From Lysobacterales bacterium (GTDB taxonomy: Bacteria; Pseudomonadota; Gammaproteobacteria; Xanthomonadales; Rhodanobacteraceae): a DNA stretch of 64,000 bases. The notes under the pieces were generated by a model that saw only the letters and a list, made by a program, of their open reading frames with translations, was not told the origin of the DNA and did not search any database. A program made the position numbers and the translations under genes. Position 1 is the first letter of the stretch, and each line of letters begins with the position of its first letter. Shown here piece after piece: positions 43,478 through 53,094 of this stretch. The stretch spans positions 124,001 through 188,000 of the forward strand of contig NSJK01000001.1 of NCBI GenBank assembly GCA_002632325.1. Direction: 5' to 3'.

Positions 43478-45934
43478 ATGAGCGATAAATCCACCAAGAC
43501 GGATCGTCCCGGCGAGCCCATCGAATTGCCGGTCTTGCCTTTGCGCGACGTGGTCGTGTTCCCGCACATGGTGATGCCGTTGTTCGTCGGGCGCGAAAAG
43601 TCCGTGCGCGCGCTGGAGCGGGCGATGGCAGGCGACAAGAAGATCCTGCTGGTCGCCCAGCGCAGTGCCGATGTCGATGATCCGGGCGAAGCCGAGCTCT
43701 ACACGATCGGCACGGTTGCCACGGTACTGCAGTTGCTCAAGTTGCCCGATGGCACCATCAAGGTGCTGGTCGAAGGGCTGGATCGCGCCGAAATCGTCGC
43801 GTTCGGAGTGCGCGACGGCTTGCTCGCCGCACACGTGCGTCTGCTCGAGCCCGTCTACTCGCGCAGCGAGCGCGAGATCGGCGTGATCGGTCGCCAGCTG
43901 GTCACCAACTTCGAACAGCTGGTCAAGCTCTCGCGCAAGATTCCGCAGGAATTGCTGTCGACGCTCGGCGGCATCGAGGATCCGTCGCGCCTGGCCGACA
44001 CCATTGCCACCCATCTGGGCGTGCAGGTGGCCGACAAGCAGCGCCTGCTTGAAGCCTGCGACGTCGCTGATCGCCAGGAACAGCTGGTGGGGTTGGTGGA
44101 TGGCGAGATCGATGTGCTGCAGATCGAAAAGCGCATCCGTGGTCGCGTCAAGACGCAAATGGAGAAGAGCCAGCGCGAATACTACCTCAACGAACAGATG
44201 AAGGCGATCCAGAAGGAATTGGGTGATGCCGAGGAAGGCAGCAACGAGGCGGAAGAACTGTCGCGCAAGATCAAGGCGGCCGGAATGCCCAAGGCAGTCG
44301 AGGCCAAGGCGCGCACCGAACTCAACAAGCTCAAGCAGATGTCACCGATGTCGGCCGAGGCCACCGTCGTGCGCAATTACATCGAGGCCTTGCTGGGCGT
44401 GCCGTGGAAGCAGCGCAGCAAGGTGCGGCGTGATCTGCAGCGCGCGCAGGACGTGCTCGATGCAGATCACTACGGCCTCGAGAAGGTCAAGGAGCGCATC
44501 GTCGAATATCTGGCGGTGCAGCAGCGCGTGCACAAGATGAAGGGGCCGATCCTGTGTCTGGTCGGCCCGCCCGGCGTGGGCAAGACTTCGCTCGGTCAGT
44601 CGATCGCCAAGGCGACCAATCGCAAGTTCGTGCGCATGTCACTCGGTGGCGTGCGCGACGAGGCGGAAATCCGTGGTCATCGCCGCACCTACATCGGCTC
44701 GATGCCCGGTCGCATCATCCAGAACCTGTCCAAGGTCGGCTCGAAGAATCCGCTGTTCGTGCTCGACGAGATCGACAAGATGTCGATGGACTTTCGCGGC
44801 GATCCGTCGGCGGCCCTGCTCGAAGTGCTCGATCCCGAGCAGAACCACGCATTTGCCGATCACTACCTCGAGGTGGATGTCGACTTGTCCGAGGTGATGT
44901 GGATTGCCACCGCGAATTCGCTGAACATTCCGCCGGCATTGGCTGATCGCATGGAGATCATTCGCATCCCGGGCTACACCGAGGATGAGAAGCTCAACAT
45001 TGCCGAACGCTATCTCGTGCCCAAGCAGCTCAAGGCGAATGGACTCAAGGTCGAAGAACTGTCGCTTGGCACCGAGGCGGTACGCGACATCGTGCGCTAC
45101 TACACGCGCGAGTCGGGCGTGCGCAATCTCGATCGCGAGATTTCCAAGATCTGTCGCAAGGTAGTCAAGGAGATCAGTCTTGCCGCGAGCAAGGCCGCGG
45201 AAAAGGGCAAGGAGAAAAGCGAGCGTCGCCGCAAGGTGTCGGTGACGTCGAAGAATCTCGACAACTACCTCGGTGTGCGTCGCTTCACCTACGGTCGCGC
45301 CGAGCTTCAGAATGAAGTCGGCCTCGTCACGGGTCTGGCGTGGACCGAGGTCGGCGGTGACCTGCTCAGCATCGAGGCCACCGTGGTGCCGGGCAAGGGC
45401 AAGCTGCTGCACACCGGTCAACTCGGCGATGTCATGCAGGAGTCGATCCAGGCTGCGTTGAGCGTGGTGAGGGGGCGCGCTGCCGGTTTCGGACTTGATC
45501 CGGAGTTCCACCAGAAGCTCGACATCCATGTGCATGTGCCCGAAGGCGCCACGCCCAAGGATGGTCCGAGTGCGGGCATCGCGATGTGCACGGCGCTGGT
45601 TTCGGTGCTCACGCGCATTCCGGTGCGCTCGGAAGTGGCGATGACCGGCGAGATCACCTTGCGCGGGCGCGTCCTGCCCATCGGTGGCCTCAAGGAAAAA
45701 CTGCTCGCTGCCCATCGCGGCGGCATCACCACGGTGATCATTCCCGAGGAGAACGCCAAGGATCTGGCCGATATCCCCAGGAATGTCACAGCCTCGCTGC
45801 AGATCCATCCGGTGCGCTGGATCGACGAGGTGCTCGACATCGCGCTTGAGCGGCCCGTGCCCAAGGTGGCGACCGTCGAAGGGGAAGCGCCGCATGTATC
45901 CGCCGATCCGCAGGAAGGCGCGCGCGCCCACTGA
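43478..45934 (+). CDS. lon: ATP-dependent protease Lon
   Basis: The product has 818 residues: an N-terminal substrate-binding domain ([20 protein letters not shown]), an AAA+ domain with GPPGVGKTS near residue 363 and a Ser-Lys protease domain with Ser698 in PKDGPSAG and the partner Lys about 43 residues later. It degrades misfolded proteins and many regulators, including antitoxins. The order clpX-lon-hupB is conserved. The 233-bp gap before it holds a possible heat-shock promoter. Confidence 0.98.
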   Translation: MSDKSTKTDRPGEPIELPVLPLRDVVVFPHMVMPLFVGREKSVRALERAMAGDKKILLVAQRSADVDDPGEAELYTIGTVATVLQLLKLPDGTIKVLVEGLDRAEIVAFGVRDGLLAAHVRLLEPVYSRSEREIGVIGRQLVTNFEQLVKLSRKIPQELLSTLGGIEDPSRLADTIATHLGVQVADKQRLLEACDVADRQEQLVGLVDGEIDVLQIEKRIRGRVKTQMEKSQREYYLNEQMKAIQKELGDAEEGSNEAEELSRKIKAAGMPKAVEAKARTELNKLKQMSPMSAEATVVRNYIEALLGVPWKQRSKVRRDLQRAQDVLDADHYGLEKVKERIVEYLAVQQRVHKMKGPILCLVGPPGVGKTSLGQSIAKATNRKFVRMSLGGVRDEAEIRGHRRTYIGSMPGRIIQNLSKVGSKNPLFVLDEIDKMSMDFRGDPSAALLEVLDPEQNHAFADHYLEVDVDLSEVMWIATANSLNIPPALADRMEIIRIPGYTEDEKLNIAERYLVPKQLKANGLKVEELSLGTEAVRDIVRYYTRESGVRNLDREISKICRKVVKEISLAASKAAEKGKEKSERRRKVSVTSKNLDNYLGVRRFTYGRAELQNEVGLVTGLAWTEVGGDLLSIEATVVPGKGKLLHTGQLGDVMQESIQAALSVVRGRAAGFGLDPEFHQKLDIHVHVPEGATPKDGPSAGIAMCTALVSVLTRIPVRSEVAMTGEITLRGRVLPIGGLKEKLLAAHRGGITTVIIPEENAKDLADIPRNVTASLQIHPVRWIDEVLDIALERPVPKVATVEGEAPHVSADPQEGARAH

Positions 45935-45955
45935 ACGGGTCGCGGGACACGCGTC

Positions 45956-45976
45956 GGGTCCGGCTTGGCCGGACCC
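45956..45976 (+). terminator. Hairpin after lon
   Basis: A perfect 9-bp stem (GGGTCCGGC / GCCGGACCC) with loop TTG lies 21 bp after the lon stop; the following TCGTTCCGTT is only partly T-rich. Confidence 0.55.
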
Positions 45977-46051
45977 TCGTTCCGTTGCGCCCCAAGTGTC
46001 GAAAAATCCTCGAAGAATGCGAAAAACGCCTGATATTTCGGGCTTTTTCGG

Positions 46052-46080
46052 TTGCGTGACCAAGGGGGCGCTGGTATAAA
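46052..46080 (+). promoter_or_regulatory. Sigma-70 promoter of hupB
   Basis: TTGCGT (46052-46057) and TATAAA (46075-46080) are spaced by 17 bp, about 140 bp before the hupB start. A hairpin with arms GCTCCG / CGGAGC lies in the leader (about 46172-46201). Confidence 0.7.
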
Positions 46081-46223
46081 GTCGGCGCCGTGATCCAAGT
46101 GGCTTTGCTGTCCGGGCGATCGCAGGTAAATGGACGCGTTGATTGTCTGGTGCGGATGGCCCGACTGCGCGCTCCGATTCTGACCGAATTCTGCGGAGCG
46201 AGCGTTCCGCGCAGGAGCATTCA

Positions 46224-46496
46224 ATGAACAAAGGTGACCTTGTCAACGCCATGGCCGATGGTTCGGGCCTGTCCAAAGCCGATGCAGAGCGCGCTCTGGA
46301 CGCCATGATCGACGCCATCAAGACCTGCCTGCAGGGTGGTGGTGAAGTCTCGCTGGTCGGGTTCGGTGCGTTCGTCGTGCGTCCGCGTGCTGCACGCACG
46401 GGCCGCAATCCGCGCACCGGTGAGGAAATCACGATCCCCGCATCGAAGGTTCCGGCGTTCCGTCCGGGCAAGGCACTCAAGGACGCGGTTGCCTGA
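46224..46496 (+). CDS. hupB: DNA-binding protein HU-beta
   Basis: The product has 90 residues with the HU/IHF fold: [20 protein letters not shown] at the start, [21 protein letters not shown] (DNA-binding arm, here over residues 47-67) and [13 protein letters not shown] at the end. HU dimers bend and package DNA. The ATG at 46224 follows AGGAG. It has its own promoter and a downstream hairpin. Confidence 0.97.
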   Translation: MNKGDLVNAMADGSGLSKADAERALDAMIDAIKTCLQGGGEVSLVGFGAFVVRPRAARTGRNPRTGEEITIPASKVPAFRPGKALKDAVA

Positions 46497-46506
46497 AATC
46501 AACCCT

Positions 46507-46531
46507 GCCGACGGATCGCGGATCCGTCGGC
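46507..46531 (+). terminator. Hairpin after hupB
   Basis: A perfect 11-bp stem (GCCGACGGATC / GATCCGTCGGC) with loop GCG, 10 bp after the hupB stop. The tail GCGATTTGTG is weakly T-rich. Confidence 0.65.
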
Positions 46532-46613
46532 GCGATTTGTGAGTCGAATGGACGGCGCGGCACGCAGGCCTTGGCCAATGCGTCCGATTCGTCTGCTGAT
46601 TGCGGCTCCTGGC

Positions 46614-46688
46614 GGGTGCTTAGCTCAGCGGTAGAGCGTCGCCCTTACAAGGCGAGGGTCGGGGGTTCGAAACCCTCAGCACCCACCA
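46614..46688 (+). tRNA. tRNA-Val (UAC)
   Basis: A 75-nt gene with encoded CCA; acceptor GGGTGCT / AGCACCC. The anticodon stem TCGCC/GGCGA encloses CTTACAA with anticodon TAC. It lies between hupB and ppiD, a conserved position. Confidence 0.96.
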
Positions 46689-46726
46689 CTCCGCATCCGT
46701 TTCGCGAATCATGGCCGTGGAAAGAG

Positions 46727-46744
46727 GGCGCCGTGGGCGCCTTT
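46727..46744 (+). terminator. Terminator after tRNA-Val
   Basis: Stem GGCGCC / GGCGCC with loop GTG, flanked by AAAG on the left and CTTT on the right, 38 bp after the tRNA. Confidence 0.6.
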
Positions 46745-46893
46745 GTCCTGCGTTCGACGCAGGATTCTCACCGGCCACGTTCCGTCCTCGATTGCGTCCG
46801 CAAGCGGCGGCGACACCGTACAATCGGCGTTTGTGCTGAAGATCCCCGGCCATTGGCCGGTACCTTGGTATTCCAGAATCAGGTTTCCCGCCC

Positions 46894-48819
46894 ATGTTGA
46901 AGATGCTTCGCGGCAAGTACTCCAAGCTGATGGTGCAGATCGTACTTGTGCTGATCACGATCGGATTCTCGTTCTTCGGTGTCGAGAGTTATTTCGTTTC
47001 GCGCATCAGTACCGACGTTGCCACCGTGGATGGCACGCCGATCAGTCAGGACACGTTCCGCGAGCGCTTCGGCCAGTATCGCCAGATGATGGCCAACCAG
47101 ATGGGGCAGGGCGCCGACCTCAGCATCCTCGACCGTCCCGAGGTCAAGCTCGGCTACCTCAATCAGCTGATCGACGAACAGGTGCTGATGGGAGCCAACG
47201 ACAAGCTTGGCATCGTCGTCCCGGTGACTTCGATCCGCGACGAGATCGCGAAGATTCCCGCATTCCAGGTCGATGGCAAGTTCGATCCCGAACAGTACAA
47301 GTTGGCCTTGATGTCGATCGGCAAGTCGCCGCTGGGTTTCGAAGACGAAGTGCGCCGCAACCTCGCCGCGCGCCAGTTGCCGATGCAGGTGGCTGGCTCG
47401 GTGTTCATTACCGAAGCCCAGATCGACGATTACCTGCGCCTGCGCGATGAGCGTCGTGACTTCCGCTACATCAAGCTCGACAAGCCCGCGCCCAAGGACA
47501 CGGAAATCAAGCAGGACGAGATCGATGCCTGGTTCAAGGCGCATCAGTCCGAGTTCATGGTGCCCGAGCGCGTGGCGATCGAATACGTCGAACTCGATGC
47601 GAGCAAGATCCCCTTCAACGACACGCCCGACGACAGTGTGCTCAAGGAACGTTACGAGAAGGAAAAGGCGCGTTTCGTGACCGCCGAGCAGCGCGAAGCC
47701 TCGCACATCCTCGTCAAGGTTGCCGGCAAGGGTGGCCCCGACGAGCAGAAGGCCGCGCTGGCCAAGGCCGAGGACATCGAGAAGCAGCTCAAGGACGGCA
47801 AGGACTTCGCGACTCTGGCCAAGCAGTATTCGGATGACCTGGGTTCGAAGAACCAAGGCGGTGACCTGGGTTGGCTCGACAAGGGCGTCACCGAGGAAGC
47901 CTTCGAGAATGCCTTGTTCGCGCTCGAGAAGGGCAAGATCTCGGCGCCCGTGCTCGGCAGTGAGGGCTATCACATCATCGAATTGCGCGATGTGCGTCCG
48001 GGCAAGACGCGCAGCTTCGACGAGGTCAAGCCGGAACTGCTCACCGAATACCGCAATGGCGAGCGTGATCGTCTGTATTCGGAGAAGGCCGGACGCCTGA
48101 CCGACATGGCCTATCAGGATCCGTCCTCGCTCGAAGGCGCGGCCAAGGAACTGGGGCTCGCCATCCAGAAGGCAGGTCCGTTCGCGCGCATGGGTGGCGC
48201 CGGCATCGCCGGCAATCCGGCGGTGATCAAGGCAGCGTTCTCCGACAGCGTGCTGGTGCAGAAGAACAATTCCGACCCGATCGATCTGGGCTCGAACCAC
48301 ATCATCGTCCTGCGCGACACCGAGCATCTCGCGGCGACACCGCAGCCACTCGCCGATGTCGCCGAACAGGTGCGCACGCGCATTCTTGCCGAGCGTCTTG
48401 TGAAGCAGGCCAAGGCGCATGCCGACAGTCTGTTTGCCGAACTTGGCAAGGGCAGCACGCTCGATGCGCTGGCCACGGCCAATGGCCTCAAGGTCGAGGA
48501 CAAGCAGGGTGTTGGGCGCGAAGCCGCCACACTCGACAGTGCCTTGGTCAAAGCCGTGTTCACGATGCGGCGCGGACAGGACGGCAAGCCGAGCCGCGAA
48601 CTCGTGAGCCTGGGCGGCGATGCCTATGCGCTGGTCGAACTGACCGGGGTCACCGACGGCAACCCCGCCTCGCTCGATGCCAAGACACGTGAAGCGGCCG
48701 CCAACACCCTGCGTCAGGGCGTGTCGCTGCTGGCCACCGAGGAGTTCATCGCTTCATTGCGCAAGAACGCCGACATCGAGCGCTACGAGAAGCGCTTGAG
48801 CGATCAGACTGCGGAGTGA
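46894..48819 (+). CDS. ppiD: Peptidyl-prolyl isomerase PpiD / SurA-N domain protein
   Basis: The product has 641 residues. A single N-terminal membrane anchor spans about 13-33 (VQIVLVLITIGFSFFGV); a SurA-like N-domain follows and a parvulin rotamase domain lies at about 265-365 (ASHILVKV, then GGDLGWLDKG and SEGYHIIEL). PpiD is a periplasmic chaperone near the Sec translocon. It is of normal length. A TACAAT box at 46819-46824 may be the -10 element. Confidence 0.94.
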   Translation: MLKMLRGKYSKLMVQIVLVLITIGFSFFGVESYFVSRISTDVATVDGTPISQDTFRERFGQYRQMMANQMGQGADLSILDRPEVKLGYLNQLIDEQVLMGANDKLGIVVPVTSIRDEIAKIPAFQVDGKFDPEQYKLALMSIGKSPLGFEDEVRRNLAARQLPMQVAGSVFITEAQIDDYLRLRDERRDFRYIKLDKPAPKDTEIKQDEIDAWFKAHQSEFMVPERVAIEYVELDASKIPFNDTPDDSVLKERYEKEKARFVTAEQREASHILVKVAGKGGPDEQKAALAKAEDIEKQLKDGKDFATLAKQYSDDLGSKNQGGDLGWLDKGVTEEAFENALFALEKGKISAPVLGSEGYHIIELRDVRPGKTRSFDEVKPELLTEYRNGERDRLYSEKAGRLTDMAYQDPSSLEGAAKELGLAIQKAGPFARMGGAGIAGNPAVIKAAFSDSVLVQKNNSDPIDLGSNHIIVLRDTEHLAATPQPLADVAEQVRTRILAERLVKQAKAHADSLFAELGKGSTLDALATANGLKVEDKQGVGREAATLDSALVKAVFTMRRGQDGKPSRELVSLGGDAYALVELTGVTDGNPASLDAKTREAAANTLRQGVSLLATEEFIASLRKNADIERYEKRLSDQTAE

Positions 48820-48862
48820 CGCGGAGGCCGTGCATCGGTCACAACCGATGCACGGGCAGCAA

Positions 48863-49051
48863 TCAGGCACACGCACAGCGCCACAGCTCGCGGATCGTCG
48901 TGGCCATGTCCCGTGCCTGCGCCGGCCCATCGCACAGGCGTTCGCGTACTTGCTCGCGCAGCCGGTTGCGCACCAGAGCTGCCCGGGCCTGAACCTGCGC
49001 CGAGGCCGCGCGGGGATGGCGCGAGTCCGGTGGCGCAGTGGAGCCGCTCAT
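48863..49051 (-). CDS. Small hypothetical protein, 62 aa, overlapping the ABC exporter
   Basis: I do not recognise it. The ORF starts with ATG 49051 inside the stop of the ABC exporter gene (ATGA overlap), the usual sign of translational coupling. The sequence is Arg/Ala-rich (SGSTAPPDSRHPRAASAQ, then RNRLREQVRERLCDG) with two likely helices and three Cys (residues 40, 58 and 60). There is no signal peptide. The case for it being real rests on the overlap; the composition alone would not prove it. Confidence 0.45.
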   Translation of the reverse strand: MSGSTAPPDSRHPRAASAQVQARAALVRNRLREQVRERLCDGPAQARDMATTIRELWRCACA

Positions 49052-50811
49052 GTCGTGAGTTGCAAGCGCGCAAGCTGGGCATAGAGCCCGCCCGCGGCGA
49101 CGAGCTCGGCATGCGTGCCCTGGGCGATGATGCGTCCGGCATCCATCACGATGATGCGATCGGCGCGCTGCACGGTGGCCAGGCGATGGGCAATCACCAA
49201 CGTGGTCCGTCCGCTCTTGAGGCGTTCGAGCGCGTGCTGGATCAGGTGTTCGGACTGCGCATCCAGACTCGATGTTGCTTCATCGAGCAGCAGCACCGGC
49301 GCATCGCGCAACAGCGCACGCGCAATGGCCACGCGTTGCTGTTGACCGCCGGACAAGCGTGCGCCGCGCTCGCCCAGATAGGTGTCATAGCCTTCACCAA
49401 GTGCGGCGAGAAAGGCATCGGCTTCGGCGGCGCGTGCTGCGTTGGTGATGTCTTCGCGCGAGGCCGTGTTGCGGCCGAAGGCGATGTTGTCGGCGGCGCT
49501 GGCGCCAAACAGCACCGGATCCTGCGGCACCAGCGCGAAGCCGCCGCGCAGTTCCGGCAAAGCGAGCGCGCGCAGATCCACGCCATCAAGCGTGATGCGT
49601 CCCTGCGCGGGATCGTGGAAGCGCAGCAGCAACTGGAACACCGTGGTCTTGCCCGCGCCCGAAGGGCCGACCAGCGCAACCGTCTCGCCGGGTTTGACGT
49701 CGAGCGTGAAATCGGCGAGGGCGCTGCGCTCGGGGCGTGAGGGATAGCGGAATTCGACCTGTTCGAAGCGCAGCGCGCCGCGCAGCGGACGGGGGGCGGG
49801 TTGTGGCTGTGCAGGCGAGGTGATGGTCGGCTGTGTTTCCAGCAGTTCGGTGGTGCGTCCAAGCGCGCCGGCAGCGCGCAGGAGTTGCCCCCAGACTTCG
49901 CTGAGCGTGCCGACCGAGCCCGCCGCGAGCACGGCGTAGAGAACGAACTGGCTGAGCACGCCCGGCGCCATGGTTCCGGCCATCACCGCCTTGGCGCCGG
50001 CCCACAACACCAGCGTGATCGCGCCGAACACCAGCAGGATCACGAGGGCCGTCAGCGTGCCGGTGGTGGCAATGCGCAGGCGTGCGGTCGCCAGTGCGCG
50101 CATGACCGCATCGCCATAGCGCTGCGATTCCTGCGGCTCGCGCGTGTAGGCCTGCACCGTGTGCACCGCGTTGATCGATTCGCCGGCGATTGCCGAAGCA
50201 TCGGCGATGCGATCCTGACTTTGTCGCGACAAGCGCGCGACACGCCGTCCGAACACGATGATCGGCAACACCACTGCTGGAATCACCAGCAGGGTGATTC
50301 CGGCCAGACGCGGACTGGTCAGCACCATCGCGGTGATGCCGCCGACCATCGTCACCACGCTGCGCAGCGCAAGCGAGAGCGTCGAGCCGACCACGGTCTG
50401 CACGAGTTCGGTGTCGGCGGCCAGACGCGATACGAGCTCGCCGGTGCGTGTGCTTTCGTAGAAGGTCTGATCGAGCGTGAGCAGATGGTCAAACAGGCGC
50501 TTGCGCAAATCGGCGGCGATGCGCTCGCCCAGCAGGGTGACGAAGAAAAAACGGGCCGCAGTGGCAACTGCGAGCAGGGCTGCGACGCCAAACAGGCCGA
50601 GGAAGCTTGCGTTGATCGCTTGCGCATTGGCCTTGACGAAGCCGTTGTCGATCATCACCCGCACCGCCTGCGGCAGGATCAGGGTGGCGGTCGAGGACAG
50701 CGCAAGGAAACCGAGCCAGCCGGCGATCAGGCCGCGATAGGGACGCAGCAGCGGCAGCAGTCTGGTGAGGATGCGCAGCTTGCGTGGAGAGCGGGTGTCG
50801 TCGGAAGTCAT
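49048..50811 (-). CDS. ABC exporter, membrane and ATPase domains fused (MsbA-like)
   Basis: The product has 587 residues. Six membrane helices lie in the first 320 residues, and the ATPase domain has Walker A GPSGAGKTT near residue 385, signature LSGGQQQR near 487 and Walker B VLLLDEATSSLD near 507. It is a homodimeric half-transporter of the type I exporter class; lipids, drugs or peptides are possible substrates. It is not clearly the essential MsbA, since no lpxK is adjacent. A YigZ gene lies 51 bp upstream on the same strand, and a 62-codon ORF overlaps its stop. Confidence 0.9.
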   Translation of the reverse strand: MTSDDTRSPRKLRILTRLLPLLRPYRGLIAGWLGFLALSSTATLILPQAVRVMIDNGFVKANAQAINASFLGLFGVAALLAVATAARFFFVTLLGERIAADLRKRLFDHLLTLDQTFYESTRTGELVSRLAADTELVQTVVGSTLSLALRSVVTMVGGITAMVLTSPRLAGITLLVIPAVVLPIIVFGRRVARLSRQSQDRIADASAIAGESINAVHTVQAYTREPQESQRYGDAVMRALATARLRIATTGTLTALVILLVFGAITLVLWAGAKAVMAGTMAPGVLSQFVLYAVLAAGSVGTLSEVWGQLLRAAGALGRTTELLETQPTITSPAQPQPAPRPLRGALRFEQVEFRYPSRPERSALADFTLDVKPGETVALVGPSGAGKTTVFQLLLRFHDPAQGRITLDGVDLRALALPELRGGFALVPQDPVLFGASAADNIAFGRNTASREDITNAARAAEADAFLAALGEGYDTYLGERGARLSGGQQQRVAIARALLRDAPVLLLDEATSSLDAQSEHLIQHALERLKSGRTTLVIAHRLATVQRADRIIVMDAGRIIAQGTHAELVAAGGLYAQLARLQLTT

Positions 50812-50862
50812 CGGTACATGCAGGATGCAGGACTGTGCAGGGTAACGTCTTGCGCGGTCCGA

Positions 50863-51456
50863 TCAAGTCAGCGCGCGAACGCTGGCACGTCCCCGACTGG
50901 CTTCGCGCACGAAATGGGTGAAGGCTTCGATCTTGGTCTGGGGTAGCTCGAAATCAAGGCTCAGGCCCTGCGCCCCATGGGTCTCGCCGAGCTTGCGTGC
51001 GCCGAACTCGCGCAGGCGTGCATGCAGCAACGGCGCAAGCGCGAAGTCACACTCGACGCGCAACACGGCTTGAGCAATGCGCGCCACACGCGGTGCAAGC
51101 CGCAGGCACTCGGCCGCGCAACCGCCATAGGCGCGGACGAGGCCACCGACACCGAGCTTGATGCCGCCAAACCAGCGCGTGACCACCACTGCCACATGGT
51201 CGAGGCCTTGGCCGTCGATCGCCTGCAGGATCGGCCGCCCGGCGCTGCCGCCGGGCTCGCCGTCGTCGTTGAAACGATACTGACCATCGCAGCGATAGGC
51301 CCAGCAGTTGTGGGTTGCATCGCGCTCACTCACCTCGCCGATGAAGGCGAGCGCGGCTTCGGCGTCCTCGATCGGTGCGGCCTGAGCGAGAAACCGACTC
51401 TTGCGGATCTCCTGCTGCAATCGCGCCCGACCTTGCAGGGTCTGCGTGTCAGCCAT
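50863..51456 (-). CDS. yigZ: YigZ / IMPACT family protein
   Basis: The product has 197 residues. It has the IMPACT (UPF0029) N-domain with KSRFLAQAAPIEDAEAALAF, THNCWAYR and DDGEPGGSAGRPILQAI, followed by the DUF1949 domain. The eukaryotic relative IMPACT regulates GCN2; the bacterial role is unknown. It is directly upstream of the ABC exporter gene and may be co-transcribed. Confidence 0.93.
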   Translation of the reverse strand: MADTQTLQGRARLQQEIRKSRFLAQAAPIEDAEAALAFIGEVSERDATHNCWAYRCDGQYRFNDDGEPGGSAGRPILQAIDGQGLDHVAVVVTRWFGGIKLGVGGLVRAYGGCAAECLRLAPRVARIAQAVLRVECDFALAPLLHARLREFGARKLGETHGAQGLSLDFELPQTKIEAFTHFVREASRGRASVRALT

Positions 51457-51486
51457 GCCGTGGCACGGAATCAGGCACCGGCGCGC

Positions 51487-52395
51487 TCATTGCAGGGATT
51501 TGAGATCGTCGGGCAGTTCGACGTCGGGATGCATGCGGCGCAGCAGGTTGAGGCTTTCGCGTGCCTGCACGTCGCGCCCCTGCTCAAGCAGCCACTGGAT
51601 GCGGCGGATCCAGGCATCGGGTGCGAGCTTGCTGTCGTTACGGATTTCGGCGGAGCGCTTGAGGCTGTCCGGCGTGCTCGCTGCGGACTCCTGTTTGGCA
51701 GGAGCGGCGTCGAGCGAGTCAGCGGATTCGCTGCTGCGGAGGTTCTGGCGAACTGCGCCCCTCGACTCGAGCTTCATCGCATCAGCGGCTGGAGCGGCTT
51801 GCGCAGCGGACGCCGGTGCAGATGCGGGCGCGGGTTCGGGCGCAGCTGCGACTGCGGGGGCAGGCGGTGGGGGCGGCGGTGCTGCGGGAGCGGGCGCCTG
51901 TGCCGGAGCCGCTTGCGGGCGGGCATCCTGGGCGCGCGCACGCACCGTGGTCGTCTTGGTGACGGCTGGCGCGAGCTCGCGTGCCGGCTCGGCGGGCGCC
52001 GCTGCTGCGGCCGATGTGGCCGCAGAGTCCTTCGCTTCGTGCTCGCTGCGCGCGGGAGCGCTCTCGAATGGATGCACGGGCACATACACACGCTGCTGCA
52101 CGGCGGACGGCGTGGTCCTGAAGGCCGAAGGCTCGGGTTGATGCAGAGCGTCCTGTCCGACATGCCAGGCCACGCCGGCGGCGAGCACGATGCCGGCAGC
52201 CGAGGAGAAGCCAACGAGCCAGCGATGGCGTCGTGGCGCGTGGCCACGCACCGCGCGCGCGGCTTCGCCGAGCACGTTGCGATCCAGCCGGCGCGGCGGC
52301 TCCACGCGCGAGAGCTTGCGATACAGCCTCGCCGTCTCGCCGCCATCGCCATCGAGCAGGCGCTGCAGTTCGCGATCGTTGTCGGGCAGGCTCAT
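51487..52395 (-). CDS. Putative anti-sigma factor, single-pass membrane protein
   Basis: The product has 302 residues: an N-terminal cytoplasmic part of about 55 residues with a short conserved-looking charged helix, one membrane segment at about 58-76 (WLVGFSSAAGIVLAAGVAW), then a long periplasmic region rich in Ala and Pro (about 125-225) and a C-terminal helical domain with DAWIRRIQWLLEQGRDVQA. It overlaps the ECF sigma gene by ATGA, which is how anti-sigma factors are typically encoded; the role is inferred from that. No zinc-binding HxxxCxxC motif is seen. Confidence 0.7.
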   Translation of the reverse strand: MSLPDNDRELQRLLDGDGGETARLYRKLSRVEPPRRLDRNVLGEAARAVRGHAPRRHRWLVGFSSAAGIVLAAGVAWHVGQDALHQPEPSAFRTTPSAVQQRVYVPVHPFESAPARSEHEAKDSAATSAAAAAPAEPARELAPAVTKTTTVRARAQDARPQAAPAQAPAPAAPPPPPPAPAVAAAPEPAPASAPASAAQAAPAADAMKLESRGAVRQNLRSSESADSLDAAPAKQESAASTPDSLKRSAEIRNDSKLAPDAWIRRIQWLLEQGRDVQARESLNLLRRMHPDVELPDDLKSLQ

Positions 52396-52946
52396 GACTG
52401 CATCCTCGCGCGGATGCGCGCCAGCGCATAGCGCAGGCGCGACTTCACGGTCTCGCGCCCGACATGGGTGATCTCGCCGATTTCTTCAAGGCCCATGCCG
52501 TTCTCGACACGCAGCAAGAACGTGGTGCGCTGTTCGTCGGGCATCTCTTCGAGCACCAGTTGCAGACGACGGCGCTGCTCGAACTCGCTGAGCATGCGCT
52601 CGGGTTGCTCGGCTTCGGGCGCATCGAGATTGCGCATGACCGTTTCGGTTTCTTCCACCGAAGCCTGCGGACGCTGGCGTCGGAAGCGATCGATCACGAG
52701 GTTGTGCGCGATCTGCAGCAGCCAGGTGCTGAACTTGGCCTCGGGGCGATAGCGCTCGCGCGCGCTGATCACGCGGCTCCAGGTTTCCTGGAACAGCTCG
52801 TCGGCGTCGGCGCGGTGGCGCAGGCTGCGCAGCAGGAAGCGATACAGCCCGCCACGGTGGCGGCGATAGAGGGTTTCGAAGGCGAGCATGTCGCCTCCGC
52901 CATACGCGAGCATCAGGTCCTCGTCGGTCGGTTCTTCCGGCGCCAT
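52392..52946 (-). CDS. ECF-type RNA polymerase sigma factor
   Basis: The product has 184 residues. Region 2 includes FETLYRRHRGGLYRFLLRSL and ADELFQETWSRV, with FSTWLLQIAHNLVIDRFRR; region 4 includes MPDEQRTTFLLRVENGMGLE and the helix-turn-helix HVGRETVKSRLRYALAR. It directs RNA polymerase to a specific promoter set, which is unknown here. The overlapping downstream gene is its likely membrane-bound inhibitor. Confidence 0.93.
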   Translation of the reverse strand: MAPEEPTDEDLMLAYGGGDMLAFETLYRRHRGGLYRFLLRSLRHRADADELFQETWSRVISARERYRPEAKFSTWLLQIAHNLVIDRFRRQRPQASVEETETVMRNLDAPEAEQPERMLSEFEQRRRLQLVLEEMPDEQRTTFLLRVENGMGLEEIGEITHVGRETVKSRLRYALARIRARMQS

Positions 52947-53094
52947 CGTGCGAGGTTAAGGCATCGAGAGGGTTCCTCGCCATCGCCGGATCGAACTGCT
53001 GAAACGCAGACGACACGGCTGTGGGGTCAAACCGGCAGCCGCGGCCATGCTTGCGTGCAGATGCCTGGCCACACGGGGTGACCGGGCGTTGATT

